NCBI GenBank assembly: GCA_015232315.1 | Contig: JADFZZ010000005.1 | Span: forward strand, 124,001-188,000 | DNA from: SAR324 cluster bacterium | Lineage (GTDB): Bacteria > SAR324 > NAC60-12 | Length of the DNA stretch: 64,000 nt | Direction: 5' to 3' | Shown: positions 17,659-26,200 of the stretch, piece by piece | Position numbering within the stretch: position 1 is the first letter of the stretch | Layout: each line of letters begins with the position of its first letter | The notes under the pieces: model-generated | Told to the model about the DNA's origin: nothing | Database searches by the model: none | What the model saw: the letters and a program-made list of their open reading frames with translations, nothing else | Position numbers and translations under genes: made by a program

Positions 17659-19110
17659 CTATTTTTTCCAGAAGGAGGGATAAAACAGAATCATGACGGT
17701 AAAAATATCGAGACGACCCAGCATCATGCTGAAGGATAAAAACCATTTTCCGGCCATGGATATATGGCTGAAATTTTCTGCGGGTCCCACTCTGCCAAAG
17801 CCGGGACCAATGTTCCAGAAGGTTGCCATCACCGCTGTCCAGGAACTCCACCAGTCCATATCGCTTAAAAATGTCAACAGCGCTCCGCCCCAGAGCACAT
17901 AAAACAGATTGATGATGAAGAAGGCCAGCACGTTATTGAGGGTGGCGTCATCCAGCGTGGTGCCATTGACTCTTATTTTGTGGATAATCATGGGTTGCAG
18001 GAGTTTTTTGATACGATTGCGGATGTGTTTGACTATGATGACAAACTGGATGATCCGGATGCCGCTGGTGGTGGAACCGGAACAAGCCCCGATGAAGATG
18101 GATACCAGAATGATCATTCGTGCCGGATCGGGCCAGAAATCATAATTGGCAGTGGCAAAACCTGTGGTGGTGAGAATGGAAATGACCTGGAAGGAACCGT
18201 ATCGCAACGCGTCCCACCAGGAAGGATAAGTTCTATCTTGCCAGAGGGCTATGGCAATGATCAAACACAGGATAACCACCACCCCGATGTAATAGCGGAT
18301 CTCCGTGTCAGATTTCAGATAATCCCAGTTGCGGGTCAGCAATGTGTAGTGAATGATGAAATTGGTTCCGCCCAGTAGCATGAATATGGAAACCACCCAA
18401 TCCAGATAGGCGCTGTTATAGGCCGCCATACTGGCATTTTTGGTAGAATAACCTCCGGTCGCGATGGTGCCGAACGCATGGCACAACGCGTCAAACAGGC
18501 TCATGCCGCCAGCCATCATCAACAGAGTCAGAGCCAGATTGAGTGCGATGTAGATCACCCACAGCCAGATAATTTTCTGCCGCAGGCGTGAAAATAACTG
18601 AATATTTTCCTGCCCTGGATCCGATTCCACCTTGTACAGTTGATGGTTGCCAATACCAAGTAGCGGAACCACCAGCAAAGTCAGAATAATAATGCCCATG
18701 CCACCGATGAAATGCGTCATGCTTCGCCAGAAAAGGAGGCCCTGCGGCAGTGATTCAATGTCCTTGAGAATGCTGGCCCCGGTCGTGGTATAGCCACTCA
18801 TGACTTCAAAAAAACTATCAGTGAAGGATGGAATGGAACCATGGATCATGAAGGGTAAAGCGGATACTGAGGAGATAAGGATCCAGCCCAGAATGACAAT
18901 CAAAAAACCATCTTTGAGAAAAAACTGACGATGTTTCCGAAATTTCCACCACAACGGAAATCCTGAAAATAATGCGATCTGGCTGGTGATCAGAAAGGCA
19001 CGAACGTCATCGCCCCCATAATAAACAGCACATCCCAGCGGAAACAGTAGCATACCGGCAATCACGATAAGCAACATGCCCAAAATATGAAGAATGGTGA
19101 AAGGATTCAT
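17659..19110 (-). CDS. trkH: Potassium uptake protein TrkH
   Basis: 483 residues, the same length as E. coli TrkH. Integral membrane K+ channel-like subunit of the Trk system. The four pore-loop filter motifs are visible in order: SGYTTTGAS, FGTIATGGYS, ILTTTGFA and NIGPGFG, each following a pore helix. The IGACSGSTTSGIR block before the third/fourth repeat boundary is also diagnostic. It needs the NAD-binding subunit TrkA for gating; no trkA gene is in the window. Confidence 0.95.
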   Translation of the reverse strand: MNPFTILHILGMLLIVIAGMLLFPLGCAVYYGGDDVRAFLITSQIALFSGFPLWWKFRKHRQFFLKDGFLIVILGWILISSVSALPFMIHGSIPSFTDSFFEVMSGYTTTGASILKDIESLPQGLLFWRSMTHFIGGMGIIILTLLVVPLLGIGNHQLYKVESDPGQENIQLFSRLRQKIIWLWVIYIALNLALTLLMMAGGMSLFDALCHAFGTIATGGYSTKNASMAAYNSAYLDWVVSIFMLLGGTNFIIHYTLLTRNWDYLKSDTEIRYYIGVVVILCLIIAIALWQDRTYPSWWDALRYGSFQVISILTTTGFATANYDFWPDPARMIILVSIFIGACSGSTTSGIRIIQFVIIVKHIRNRIKKLLQPMIIHKIRVNGTTLDDATLNNVLAFFIINLFYVLWGGALLTFLSDMDWWSSWTAVMATFWNIGPGFGRVGPAENFSHISMAGKWFLSFSMMLGRLDIFTVMILFYPSFWKK

Positions 19111-19147
19111 GAAATGGTCAGCTCGTCAGGAGGTCATTGAAGAAGCA

Positions 19148-19393
19148 TCAGGAGGTTGCGTCAGTCTCATGATCGGTTTTCGCGGCAAGCTGTTTTTCCA
19201 GTTGCTCCACCCGTTTCCGTAGCAAGGCAATTTCCTTTTCCATGCGTGTTTCCATCATCCGTAATTTGTCATACAGTGAAAATTCCGCCTGATTTCCCCG
19301 GGATCGAATAATGCGATACAGCGTCATGGCAATGAGCAGAATCGCCAGAATAACCAGCAGGGTTTGGCTGTTTTGATTCATCATATCATTCAT
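19148..19393 (-). CDS. Small membrane protein with coiled coil
   Basis: 81 residues: a single transmembrane helix near the N-terminus (TLLVILAILLIAMTLYRII), then a basic turn and a charged coiled coil (LRMMETRMEKEIALLRKRVEQLEKQL). The layout recalls PspB-like or other small scaffold proteins, but I recognise no family signature. Its ATG overlaps the stop of the PhoD-like gene (ATGA) and has AGAGG upstream, which supports co-translation. Confidence 0.72.
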   Translation of the reverse strand: MNDMMNQNSQTLLVILAILLIAMTLYRIIRSRGNQAEFSLYDKLRMMETRMEKEIALLRKRVEQLEKQLAAKTDHETDATS

Positions 19394-20904
19394 GAAACCT
19401 CTTCAGTTTTGTTGGAATAGCGTTGTGGCGCAACAGGATAAACCGCATCAATCGGTTTTTCACAATGCCAGCGACACCACAGTTTGTCATCTGAACCAAG
19501 TGAAATTTCCATAAAATTGCGGGATCGGATGATTCCCTGCGCACCAAAAGGTGTGAGTAGTCGGGTGGTGACAGATTGGTATTCCGTGTCGTTTTCAGGC
19601 TCTTTTGTAACAGCCAGCAAGCCATTCCATTGCAACAGGGACGGCGGAGGATGAACAATTCCTGAAGAAATAATCTGGGTGATTTGCTGTCCGGTTTCCT
19701 GATCCTTGATCTGGCCCAGGCCACCAACATGTACATCGCCTGAAAGAATAACGGTGTGGCGACTGTTGAGATGACGGGAATAACGCAGAAGGTTGTGAAT
19801 GAGTTTCATCCGTTCCCCCTGATGTGGTGCTGCACTCCAGTGATCAAACACATCGTCTTCCAGTTCTTCCAGCCAGGGGGTTGCTTCAAAATATTTTTCA
19901 ATCAACGCAAACGATCGATAGACAACGGGCACGGATGACAAAACGAGGAAGTGTTGAGCCGGGGTTTGCTGATTCAGCCAGGATTTGACTTCCTGCCAAT
20001 GTTGGAGATTCATCACCTGCTTCCGGGTACGTTGAGTTCTGAGATCCAGCCCCAAAATCAGGAAGTCCCGAAAGCGCAAGCCCCACGAAAGTCCATCGCC
20101 ATTGTGGTGAAGCATGGTTTTATTGTGCAAGGATCTGAGTTGAAACAAGATGAAATGTTCACGGGCCACAGAAAAAATCTGTTTGAAAACCGGACACTGT
20201 TGCAAGGGGTCAGGATAAGAACCCCAACCATCAAAAATATCATGGTCGTCCCACATCATCACACTGGGAATAGAGGCCAGCATTTCGCTCATGGCGTCAT
20301 CCGCCGACCATGCACTGATGTAAAGCTGTTCATAAAATCGTTGCAGTTCCCGGATCATCCGGGCCGGTGGTTTTCCGGCAATTTGCCGGGACATGGCTTG
20401 CCGGCTCCAGTTTTCCAGTGCGGGAATGCGAATCCACAAGTCATCCGCATAAACCTGGTCGCCCCCCATCATCAACAAACTCAGCGGATGTTCCTGATGG
20501 AGTTTTCTGAGTTGATGCCATAATTCCCAGGGACTGGTTGTTTTTTTGACGAGCGACGCCGAGGAAAAACCATTGCAGGACGCATAGGCCAGGCGGGGTG
20601 TTTCCTTGAGTCCGGGAATATAAAACCGCCATTGGCTACGACCAAACCGGTCAGCAACAGGCTTGTTTTGTTCAAGAATCCGGTAGGTTTCCCAACGGCC
20701 ATCAGCTTGTGGTTCCAGCATGATTTCTGTTCGGAAGAACAAACCCTGAGGTGTGGACGTGACAGGAATGGCACGTTGGCTCTGGCTTCCTGCTGCAACG
20801 TGCCATTGTTCGGTAGATGTGTTTTTTGGGGCGAGAAAACAGAAGGTATATCGTGAATCGTTTTCAATTCCTAATAAAGGCCCCAGCAATAGTTTTTCAG
20901 GCAT
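19390..20904 (-). CDS. PhoD-like metallophosphoesterase / alkaline phosphatase D family
   Basis: 504 residues. Phosphodiesterase/phosphatase of the PhoD group in the metallophosphoesterase superfamily. Seen: metal-site motifs GGDQVYADD, MMWDDHDIFDGWG and VILSGDVHVGG, plus ILGLDLRTQRTRKQV typical of PhoD-like proteins. An N-terminal beta domain (about 1-110) precedes the catalytic part. There is no signal peptide, unlike secreted PhoD, so it is probably cytoplasmic. It overlaps a small membrane-protein gene by 4 bp. The substrate is unknown. Confidence 0.88.
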   Translation of the reverse strand: MPEKLLLGPLLGIENDSRYTFCFLAPKNTSTEQWHVAAGSQSQRAIPVTSTPQGLFFRTEIMLEPQADGRWETYRILEQNKPVADRFGRSQWRFYIPGLKETPRLAYASCNGFSSASLVKKTTSPWELWHQLRKLHQEHPLSLLMMGGDQVYADDLWIRIPALENWSRQAMSRQIAGKPPARMIRELQRFYEQLYISAWSADDAMSEMLASIPSVMMWDDHDIFDGWGSYPDPLQQCPVFKQIFSVAREHFILFQLRSLHNKTMLHHNGDGLSWGLRFRDFLILGLDLRTQRTRKQVMNLQHWQEVKSWLNQQTPAQHFLVLSSVPVVYRSFALIEKYFEATPWLEELEDDVFDHWSAAPHQGERMKLIHNLLRYSRHLNSRHTVILSGDVHVGGLGQIKDQETGQQITQIISSGIVHPPPSLLQWNGLLAVTKEPENDTEYQSVTTRLLTPFGAQGIIRSRNFMEISLGSDDKLWCRWHCEKPIDAVYPVAPQRYSNKTEEVS

Positions 20905-20930
20905 GGAACACTCTCGTGACGAACAGGAAA

Positions 20931-21740
20931 TCAGGATGCAGTCAGCAGTTTTTCACGAAAGAACGCCAAAACCTGATCGAGTGCCTGTCGAGTCGGGTGT
21001 CCTTCCTGATCCACATTGTCATAGACCAGTACCGAATGGGCAACAGGCGAAATGCCATGGGGATTTCCCAGCGAGGAATCAATATCGACCGCGATAAAAT
21101 TGTCGCCAAGTTCGTCCTTCAGTCGTTTGAAACGTTCATCAGGAACCATGAAATCTTTGGAAAAACGTAAGCCGAGCACACATAAGTTTTCATCCCTGAC
21201 ACGTGCCTTGACCTGCGCCAAACTTTCCTCATCGAGGCCGATATCGGATTTTAATTTTTTGTTCAAAGCAAATGGCATGGAGGGTTGACTGAGAACCGGG
21301 GCCAGCATGTGTTTGTCCACACTCATGCCCAGGGCGAAGCCTCCGGAAAAACACATTCCCACAGCGCCAACGCCCGGCCCCCCACATTCTTCATGAGCGT
21401 AACGGGCGAGTGCCCGTAACCATTCAATCACAGGACTGGTTTTGTTGGTGGCAAACACGGTAAACTCTTTCATGACACAAAGTCGGGCAATGGTGTTCAG
21501 GGAATATCCAACACCAATCTCTTTTCCCGGTGTTCCCATCAGCGAAGGCATGAATACGGTGAACCCCTGTGCGATGACTTTTCGGGCAAACTCAACAACG
21601 CCCGGATAAATCCCCGGCACTTCATGCATGACGATCACCGCGGGCCCCTGGCCGCCACGATAGAAAATTTTGGTTTCGTTGTTATGGGTGAACGAGTGTT
21701 CCGTGAATCCATGGAATACTTCATCAATTGAAGATGACAT
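20931..21740 (-). CDS. Dienelactone hydrolase family protein
   Basis: About 269 residues of alpha/beta-hydrolase fold. Seen: VIVMHEVPGIYPGVVEFARKVIAQGFTVFMP, the nucleophile elbow VGMCFSGG with Cys as in dienelactone hydrolase, and the C-terminal His in GNPHG. The family opens lactone rings or hydrolyses related esters; the natural substrate here cannot be told. The ATG at MSSSIDEVF has AGGAG 5 bp upstream and is preferred to an in-frame start 34 codons earlier. Same strand as the PhoD-like gene, 26 bp upstream of it. Confidence 0.87.
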   Translation of the reverse strand: MSSSIDEVFHGFTEHSFTHNNETKIFYRGGQGPAVIVMHEVPGIYPGVVEFARKVIAQGFTVFMPSLMGTPGKEIGVGYSLNTIARLCVMKEFTVFATNKTSPVIEWLRALARYAHEECGGPGVGAVGMCFSGGFALGMSVDKHMLAPVLSQPSMPFALNKKLKSDIGLDEESLAQVKARVRDENLCVLGLRFSKDFMVPDERFKRLKDELGDNFIAVDIDSSLGNPHGISPVAHSVLVYDNVDQEGHPTRQALDQVLAFFREKLLTAS

Positions 21741-22089
21741 CCATTCTCCTGTGGTATGAGGTGACAGTCGTTGATTGTTGATTCCTGGCGCACCATATTC
21801 TGAATCCCCCGAATAAAACAAGTAAAAATAGGCACCTTTCATTTTCCCGGTTACAGTTTGTCATCTCGACTAAGGAGCGATCCTATGCGGAATGACACCT
21901 TCAAGCTGTCACAGTTTCTGAAAGGTGCCTGAATGTATTCCTGTTTTAAAAAATTTAATGCGCAGCACTGGAATATATCCAGAGATTGATATAGGTTGTG
22001 AACCTTTTTGTCTCGTTCTTATTCAAAAACCAGGATACGAAGTCACGGTTTAAAACCAACAGATATCAACGATGAACATGGAGAAACAC
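21741..22089. other. Intergenic region with a partial palindromic repeat
   Basis: 349 bp between the divergent dienelactone hydrolase gene and the small Cys/Gly/His protein. At 21857-21897 a fragment GTCATCTCGACTAAGGAGCG ... CGGAATGACACC resembles the repeat at 16534-16602. The remainder should hold the promoters of both genes; I see no clear -35/-10 pair. Confidence 0.4.
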
Positions 22090-22329
22090 ATGAATTCAAT
22101 TAGATGGATTCGTCAGGAATCAGTGGCTGAAAAATCAGTGACAGAAGATTATCTGCTGATGCAAACCATTTGGGAAAACACCCCGAAAAAATTCAAAAAA
22201 GACCTGCTGGTTCAGAAACATTTTGCTGACTTCGCAGAACTTGAACCCTTGAATACGGCAGAAGAGGAAGAGGACGAAGAGGGGCATGGTGGCTGTGGCG
22301 GAAACTGTGGAGGACATTGCCAGCACTGA
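22090..22329 (+). CDS. Small protein with acidic run and Cys/Gly/His tail
   Basis: 79 residues. The first 55 are an ordinary, helix-forming, mildly basic segment (NSIRWIRQESVAEKSVTEDY, then FKKDLLVQKHFADFAEL). The end changes sharply: a run of Glu/Asp (EEEEDEEG) followed by GHGGCGGNCGGHCQH, with three Cys and three His among Gly. Such a tail could bind a metal ion, as in SlyD-like or nickel/zinc-storing tails, or be a substrate for modification. I recognise no family. GGAG lies 6 bp before this ATG, which is preferred to the ATG six codons earlier. A kinase-fold gene follows 107 bp downstream. Confidence 0.7.
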   Translation: MNSIRWIRQESVAEKSVTEDYLLMQTIWENTPKKFKKDLLVQKHFADFAELEPLNTAEEEEDEEGHGGCGGNCGGHCQH

Positions 22330-22436
22330 CGTCCAAACGAGCGAACCCGCATAATAAATAAAAATCACCATAGTTTTCTGGAACCAACCGATAAAAACTA
22401 CTACATCCCCTGAAACACTGCTCATAGAGGTTAGGT

Positions 22437-23453
22437 ATGCATAGTTTTCTCAAGGCCTTGGCTGACGTAATGAGTCATCGGAATATTTCGAAAATACCGG
22501 AACGTCTTGCTCCTTTATCCGAAGACAATTTCATTGCTTTTCTGGAGGAAATGCACCTTAGAGAACCGCTGGATACCAGTTTTCTTGAAAAATCGGGAGT
22601 GAGTCAGGAAGACGTTGATCAGTTGTTGGAACGAATCAATCACGATATGAGTGAAGTCCTCTCACGAACATCCAACACATCCCATGTAATTCGAGTCGAA
22701 AATCGAAATTTTGTCGGCATGGGAGGACTGAACTCCATGGGAAATCAAAACCTACTTGCAGTGAGTGGCTGTGCCGCAATTGTCTATTTTGGGGATGCGG
22801 TTTATAAGTACCCTCTGAACGAAATTTTTGAATTGATGATGGATCCAGAGTTGAAAAACCATCGCAGGGCTGAAGATTTATTGGAAGAGTGGGAAGCCTG
22901 TGACATCCCTGAAAAATTTAGAAATAAATTTGGTATTCCTGAACTACAACACAAGGATGGGATTTATCGGATGCAGTATGTGGGACGATCGCTGGATATT
23001 GTCGCACTGCAAAAAATCATCACAGCCATTGATCCTGATATCAATACCCGCCTTCAGCATTACAATCCCTACCTCGATTCGTTGGAGCACATTCCTCCGG
23101 TACAAGTGATTCGTTTGATGAAAGAAATCATTTTTCACAATATGCCTCAACTGAGGGATGATTCCATTGATTATGGAGAAATGCTGGCTATAATTTTGAA
23201 TTCTGAAAATCCCTGTATCAGTCAGGATCACTATGATGCCTTCAATTCTTTCCTCGATTTTGCCTGGAATCATGGCTTTGTGTACAGAGACAAAATTGTT
23301 GACAACCTGACCTTGCTCAATGGAAAAATCTATTTGATCGATTTTGGAATGGCAAATTCCTTCCCTCCTGACAGACCGCCTGATCGTGAGCGATATCTCA
23401 TCAACCGGGAAAACCTGATCAATCGGCAACTGCGCCAATTCATCATCAAATAA
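22437..23453 (+). CDS. Kinase-fold protein of unknown role
   Basis: 338 residues. N-terminal helical part (about 1-90) without recognised motifs, then a protein-kinase-like fold: GCAAIVYFGDAVYKYPL (beta strands with the ATP-binding Lys), IYRMQYVGRSL (hinge), and a catalytic loop YRDKIVDNLTLLNGKIYLIDFGMA, which has the RD, the metal-binding Asn and the DFG motif. The usual His of HRD is Tyr and the Lys two residues after Asp is shifted. It most resembles bacterial small-molecule or effector-type kinases, but the target cannot be told. GAGG lies upstream of the ATG. The gene may work with the small Cys/Gly/His protein before it. Confidence 0.68.
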   Translation: MHSFLKALADVMSHRNISKIPERLAPLSEDNFIAFLEEMHLREPLDTSFLEKSGVSQEDVDQLLERINHDMSEVLSRTSNTSHVIRVENRNFVGMGGLNSMGNQNLLAVSGCAAIVYFGDAVYKYPLNEIFELMMDPELKNHRRAEDLLEEWEACDIPEKFRNKFGIPELQHKDGIYRMQYVGRSLDIVALQKIITAIDPDINTRLQHYNPYLDSLEHIPPVQVIRLMKEIIFHNMPQLRDDSIDYGEMLAIILNSENPCISQDHYDAFNSFLDFAWNHGFVYRDKIVDNLTLLNGKIYLIDFGMANSFPPDRPPDRERYLINRENLINRQLRQFIIK

Positions 23454-23892
23454 AATCTCTCCAATCAGTCATGTTGCGTTGGCATTAATTCTACTTTGTT
23501 AACCCTTAATTTTTACCACAGAGACACAGGGAAACAGGGGTGTATGGGGGCATGAGGACAATGTAGTCAACTTAAGGCGTTCTTCGTCGGGGAATCCCCC
23601 TTTCAAAGGGGGCATGGGGGATTTAACGCTCAGAATTACATCCCCCTAACCCCCTTGAACCAAGGGGGAATTAATACTCAGCACCATTCATAATGCTTAA
23701 GTTGATGACATTGGGCATGAGGAGGGCACAAATTGTAGGGGCGAACCTGTGTGTTCGCCCTGATCCCGGGCTGGCACACAGATCTGCTCCTACCGGACAA
23801 AGCCCAAACCGGGTGGAAAATCACAGACCGATTTTTTGACACATGGTTGAGAAGGTGACCAATCCCGGGCGAAGGTCATGTTCGCCTAGCAA
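23454..23892. repeat. Repeat-rich intergenic region
   Basis: 439 bp without a gene. At 23593-23672 a pair of C-run/G-run elements (AATCCCCC ... GGGGGATTT and ATCCCCCTAACCCCCTTG ... AAGGGGGAA). At 23736-23760 a hairpin GGGCGAAC-CTGTGT-GTTCGCCC. A second, inverted partial copy of the latter (CCCGGGCGAAGGTCATG TTCGCCTA) ends right before the yceI stop codon, making a larger imperfect palindrome over 23736-23890. All are of known small interspersed repeat types. Confidence 0.55.
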
Positions 23893-24486
23893 TTACTTTT
23901 TTTCTATGACTTCAGCATCAATCTTGAGCGTGATTTCCTCACCCACGGCCCAGCCACCAAAATCCATTTGTTTATTCCAGCTCACACCGAAATCCATTCG
24001 GTTGATTTTTCCTTCAGCTCTAAAACCAGCACGGGATCCAACATATTGGGATTGAATCATACCGATCAATTCACCTTCCAGAGTTACCGCTTTGGTGACG
24101 CCACGAATGGTTAAATCACCGATAACCTGGTATTTGTTGCCTTCCAGTTTTTTGACAGAAGTGCTTTTGAAGGTGATTTTCGGATTTTTTTCAGCATCAA
24201 AAAAATCTCCGCTCCTTAAGTGCTCATCGCGTTTCTGATTTGCTGTATCAATGGAGGTCACATCAATTTCAGCCTGAATGTTGCTGATATTTTTATCAGC
24301 GTCAATCTCCACACTGCCACTGAACGAATTGAATTTCCCTGACACATTTGAAATGACAAGGTGGGTTGCTGAAAAACCAACAGTCGTGTGTGTGGTGTCA
24401 ACCTCATAAACAGCCGCGGAAACCTGTCCCGACAGCAATGCGACAAACGCGAACAAACCCAGACAGAGGGTCGATATTTTTTTCAT
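23893..24486 (-). CDS. YceI family periplasmic protein
   Basis: 197 residues with a signal peptide ending near GQVSAAVYEVD. The mature protein is a YceI-type lipocalin-like barrel: YEVDTTHTTVGFSATHLVISNVSGKF, SIDTANQKRDEHLRSGDFFDAEKNPKI, DLTIRGVTKAV, and the end MDFGVSWNKQMDFGGWAVGEEITL. The family binds isoprenoid lipids such as polyprenyl chains in the periplasm; a stress-related role is common. GGGAG lies 5 bp before the ATG, which is preferred to a GTG two codons earlier. Confidence 0.93.
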   Translation of the reverse strand: MKKISTLCLGLFAFVALLSGQVSAAVYEVDTTHTTVGFSATHLVISNVSGKFNSFSGSVEIDADKNISNIQAEIDVTSIDTANQKRDEHLRSGDFFDAEKNPKITFKSTSVKKLEGNKYQVIGDLTIRGVTKAVTLEGELIGMIQSQYVGSRAGFRAEGKINRMDFGVSWNKQMDFGGWAVGEEITLKIDAEVIEKK

Positions 24487-24608
24487 ACTCACTCCCGTAA
24501 AATATGTTGATTCATTAAAGCGGTATCTCCTCAGACCATCTGATTAAATACCAAGGAAACATCCTTAATTGAGAATTTTTGAAAATGAAAGCGGAAAATT
24601 AGACTATT

Positions 24609-25136
24609 TTAGTCCTGATTGGCGATTGCCTTTAATTCCCGTTTATAAGCCAGGCGAACATCGAGAAAAAACGGGTGCCAGGTGTTTTCCTTCAAGTCGG
24701 GAAATGTCCAGCGGAAGGTTTCAAAGCCCTGTCGGTTTTTCATCAGGGTCATGTCGGCCCAGACGCCATCAGCCAGATACACTTTATGGGATCCCGGTTT
24801 GCTGGACAGTAAAACAAGTTTGTGCAGATCGATATAGCCCGGGTCAAGGTTGACCTGTCGTTGCCCGTTTATGGAAAATTGCTGTTCAATTTGACTGGTA
24901 TGCTGTTTCCAGCGATGGATCTGTTCCAACGAAACAATCCCGGCGAAACTCACAAATTTCCGGAACAAGGCCGACCCCATTTCCGGAGCGTAATAATCCG
25001 TCTTGTCGAAGGGAATGCTGACGGATGTTTGCTGGAGGGTCATACGGGTCAGTTCACACAACGACAACAGCGCTTCAGTGGCCAGAGATTCCTGCTGAAA
25101 AATCAGTCCTGTGATTATTTTAACATGGAGGGACAT
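24609..25136 (-). CDS. DUF4416 family protein
   Basis: About 175 residues. The sequence matches the DUF4416 pattern: an N-terminal strand HVKIITGLIFQ, FDKTDYYAPEMGSALFRKFVSF, GQRQVNLDPGYIDLHKLVLLSSKPGSHKVYLADGVWADMTL and the C-terminal W-T-F-P-D-L. The function of the family is unknown; it is found mainly in deltaproteobacterial-type genomes. The ATG at MSLHVKI fits family starts better than a GTG 20 codons upstream. It is divergent from the oppF-like gene, 98 bp away. Confidence 0.82.
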   Translation of the reverse strand: MSLHVKIITGLIFQQESLATEALLSLCELTRMTLQQTSVSIPFDKTDYYAPEMGSALFRKFVSFAGIVSLEQIHRWKQHTSQIEQQFSINGQRQVNLDPGYIDLHKLVLLSSKPGSHKVYLADGVWADMTLMKNRQGFETFRWTFPDLKENTWHPFFLDVRLAYKRELKAIANQD

Positions 25137-25234
25137 GGAATGGATACCTTTCAGGGCTGATTGAGCTTGAGCTTTAGGGTTGACTTTATGTACCACAGAC
25201 CCCGAAGTTTACAATGCAACTTTTATGAGTTTCT

Positions 25235-26191
25235 ATGGACGCCTTACTTGAAATAAAAAATCTGCGGGTGCAATTTCCTGTGAAACATGGTCTCTGGGGC
25301 CATACCACTACAGCTTCCATCATCAACAGTCTGTCACTGGCTGTGAAACCCGGTGAGATTCTGGGGATTGTCGGAGAATCAGGATGCGGAAAATCGACGC
25401 TGGTGCGGACTATCATGAAAATCAATCCCATCACTTCCGGTCAGATTGCTTATCAGAGAACGCCTGTCGGCCAAATCAAAAACAGAGACTATTATCATCA
25501 TATCCAGATGATTTTTCAGGATCCGTTTTCTTCGTTGAATCCCAAAATGAAAATTGGCGCGCTGTTGGCAGAAATGCTGGAATTGCATCAACCGCAAGTA
25601 AACGTGCGTGAAGCTTCAGCCTTGTTGATGGATGAAGTGGGCTTGCCGGCAACCGCACTGGATCGCTACCCCCATGAATTCAGTGGTGGTCAGCGTCAAC
25701 GGATCGCAATCGCACGGGCACTGGCGGCAAAACCTTCGTTGCTGATTGCGGATGAGGCGGTATCAGCCCTGGATGTTTCCATACAAGCCCAGATTTTGAA
25801 TTTGTTGAAAGCCCTGCAGGAACGCTACCAACTCAGTTTGATTTTTATTTCGCACGATTTGAACATTGTGAACGCGTTTTGTGACAGAATTCTGGTGATG
25901 TATCTGGGGAAATTTGTAGAACACCTCCCCGGAAAATCACTGCACAGTGCGAAACATCCCTACAGCAAGGCACTGCTGAACAGTCTGCCAAACTGGCAGA
26001 AAAAAAATCAGCATCTGGAGTTGCTGTCAGGAGAGCCGCCCTCAGTGCTGGATATTCCTCCCGGGTGCCCGTTTTATTCCAGATGCAATGAGTCAATGGA
26101 ATCCTGCACCGCGGAATTTCCATCCCGGACTGAACTTGGGGCTCAGCATTGGGTTCACTGTCAACTCTATCAATCATCACACTGCAATTGA
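25235..26191 (+). CDS. Oligopeptide/dipeptide ABC transporter ATP-binding protein, OppF/DppF-like
   Basis: 318 residues. ABC ATPase with Walker A GESGCGKST, Q-loop MIFQDPFSSLNP, signature SGGQRQRIAIARAL, Walker B LLIADEAVSALD and H-loop SHDL. The C-terminal GCPFYSRC ... C extension with several Cys is the Fe-S or disulfide-type OppF/DppF tail. No partner ATPase, permeases or binding protein lie beside it, so it serves a transporter encoded elsewhere or is orphan. It ends 9 bp before the next signalling gene. Confidence 0.92.
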   Translation: MDALLEIKNLRVQFPVKHGLWGHTTTASIINSLSLAVKPGEILGIVGESGCGKSTLVRTIMKINPITSGQIAYQRTPVGQIKNRDYYHHIQMIFQDPFSSLNPKMKIGALLAEMLELHQPQVNVREASALLMDEVGLPATALDRYPHEFSGGQRQRIAIARALAAKPSLLIADEAVSALDVSIQAQILNLLKALQERYQLSLIFISHDLNIVNAFCDRILVMYLGKFVEHLPGKSLHSAKHPYSKALLNSLPNWQKKNQHLELLSGEPPSVLDIPPGCPFYSRCNESMESCTAEFPSRTELGAQHWVHCQLYQSSHCN

Positions 26192-26200
26192 TTTCGAACC

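Noticed and set aside
16630-19110. Phosphonate uptake operon around the PhnD-like gene
   Set aside because: No phnC or phnE; the next gene is trkH, which is unrelated.
22072-22329. Classic peptide natural-product precursor
   Set aside because: The Cys/Gly/His tail invited this reading, but there is no modifying radical-SAM, YcaO or LanM-type enzyme, no protease and no exporter nearby; kept only as an open possibility.
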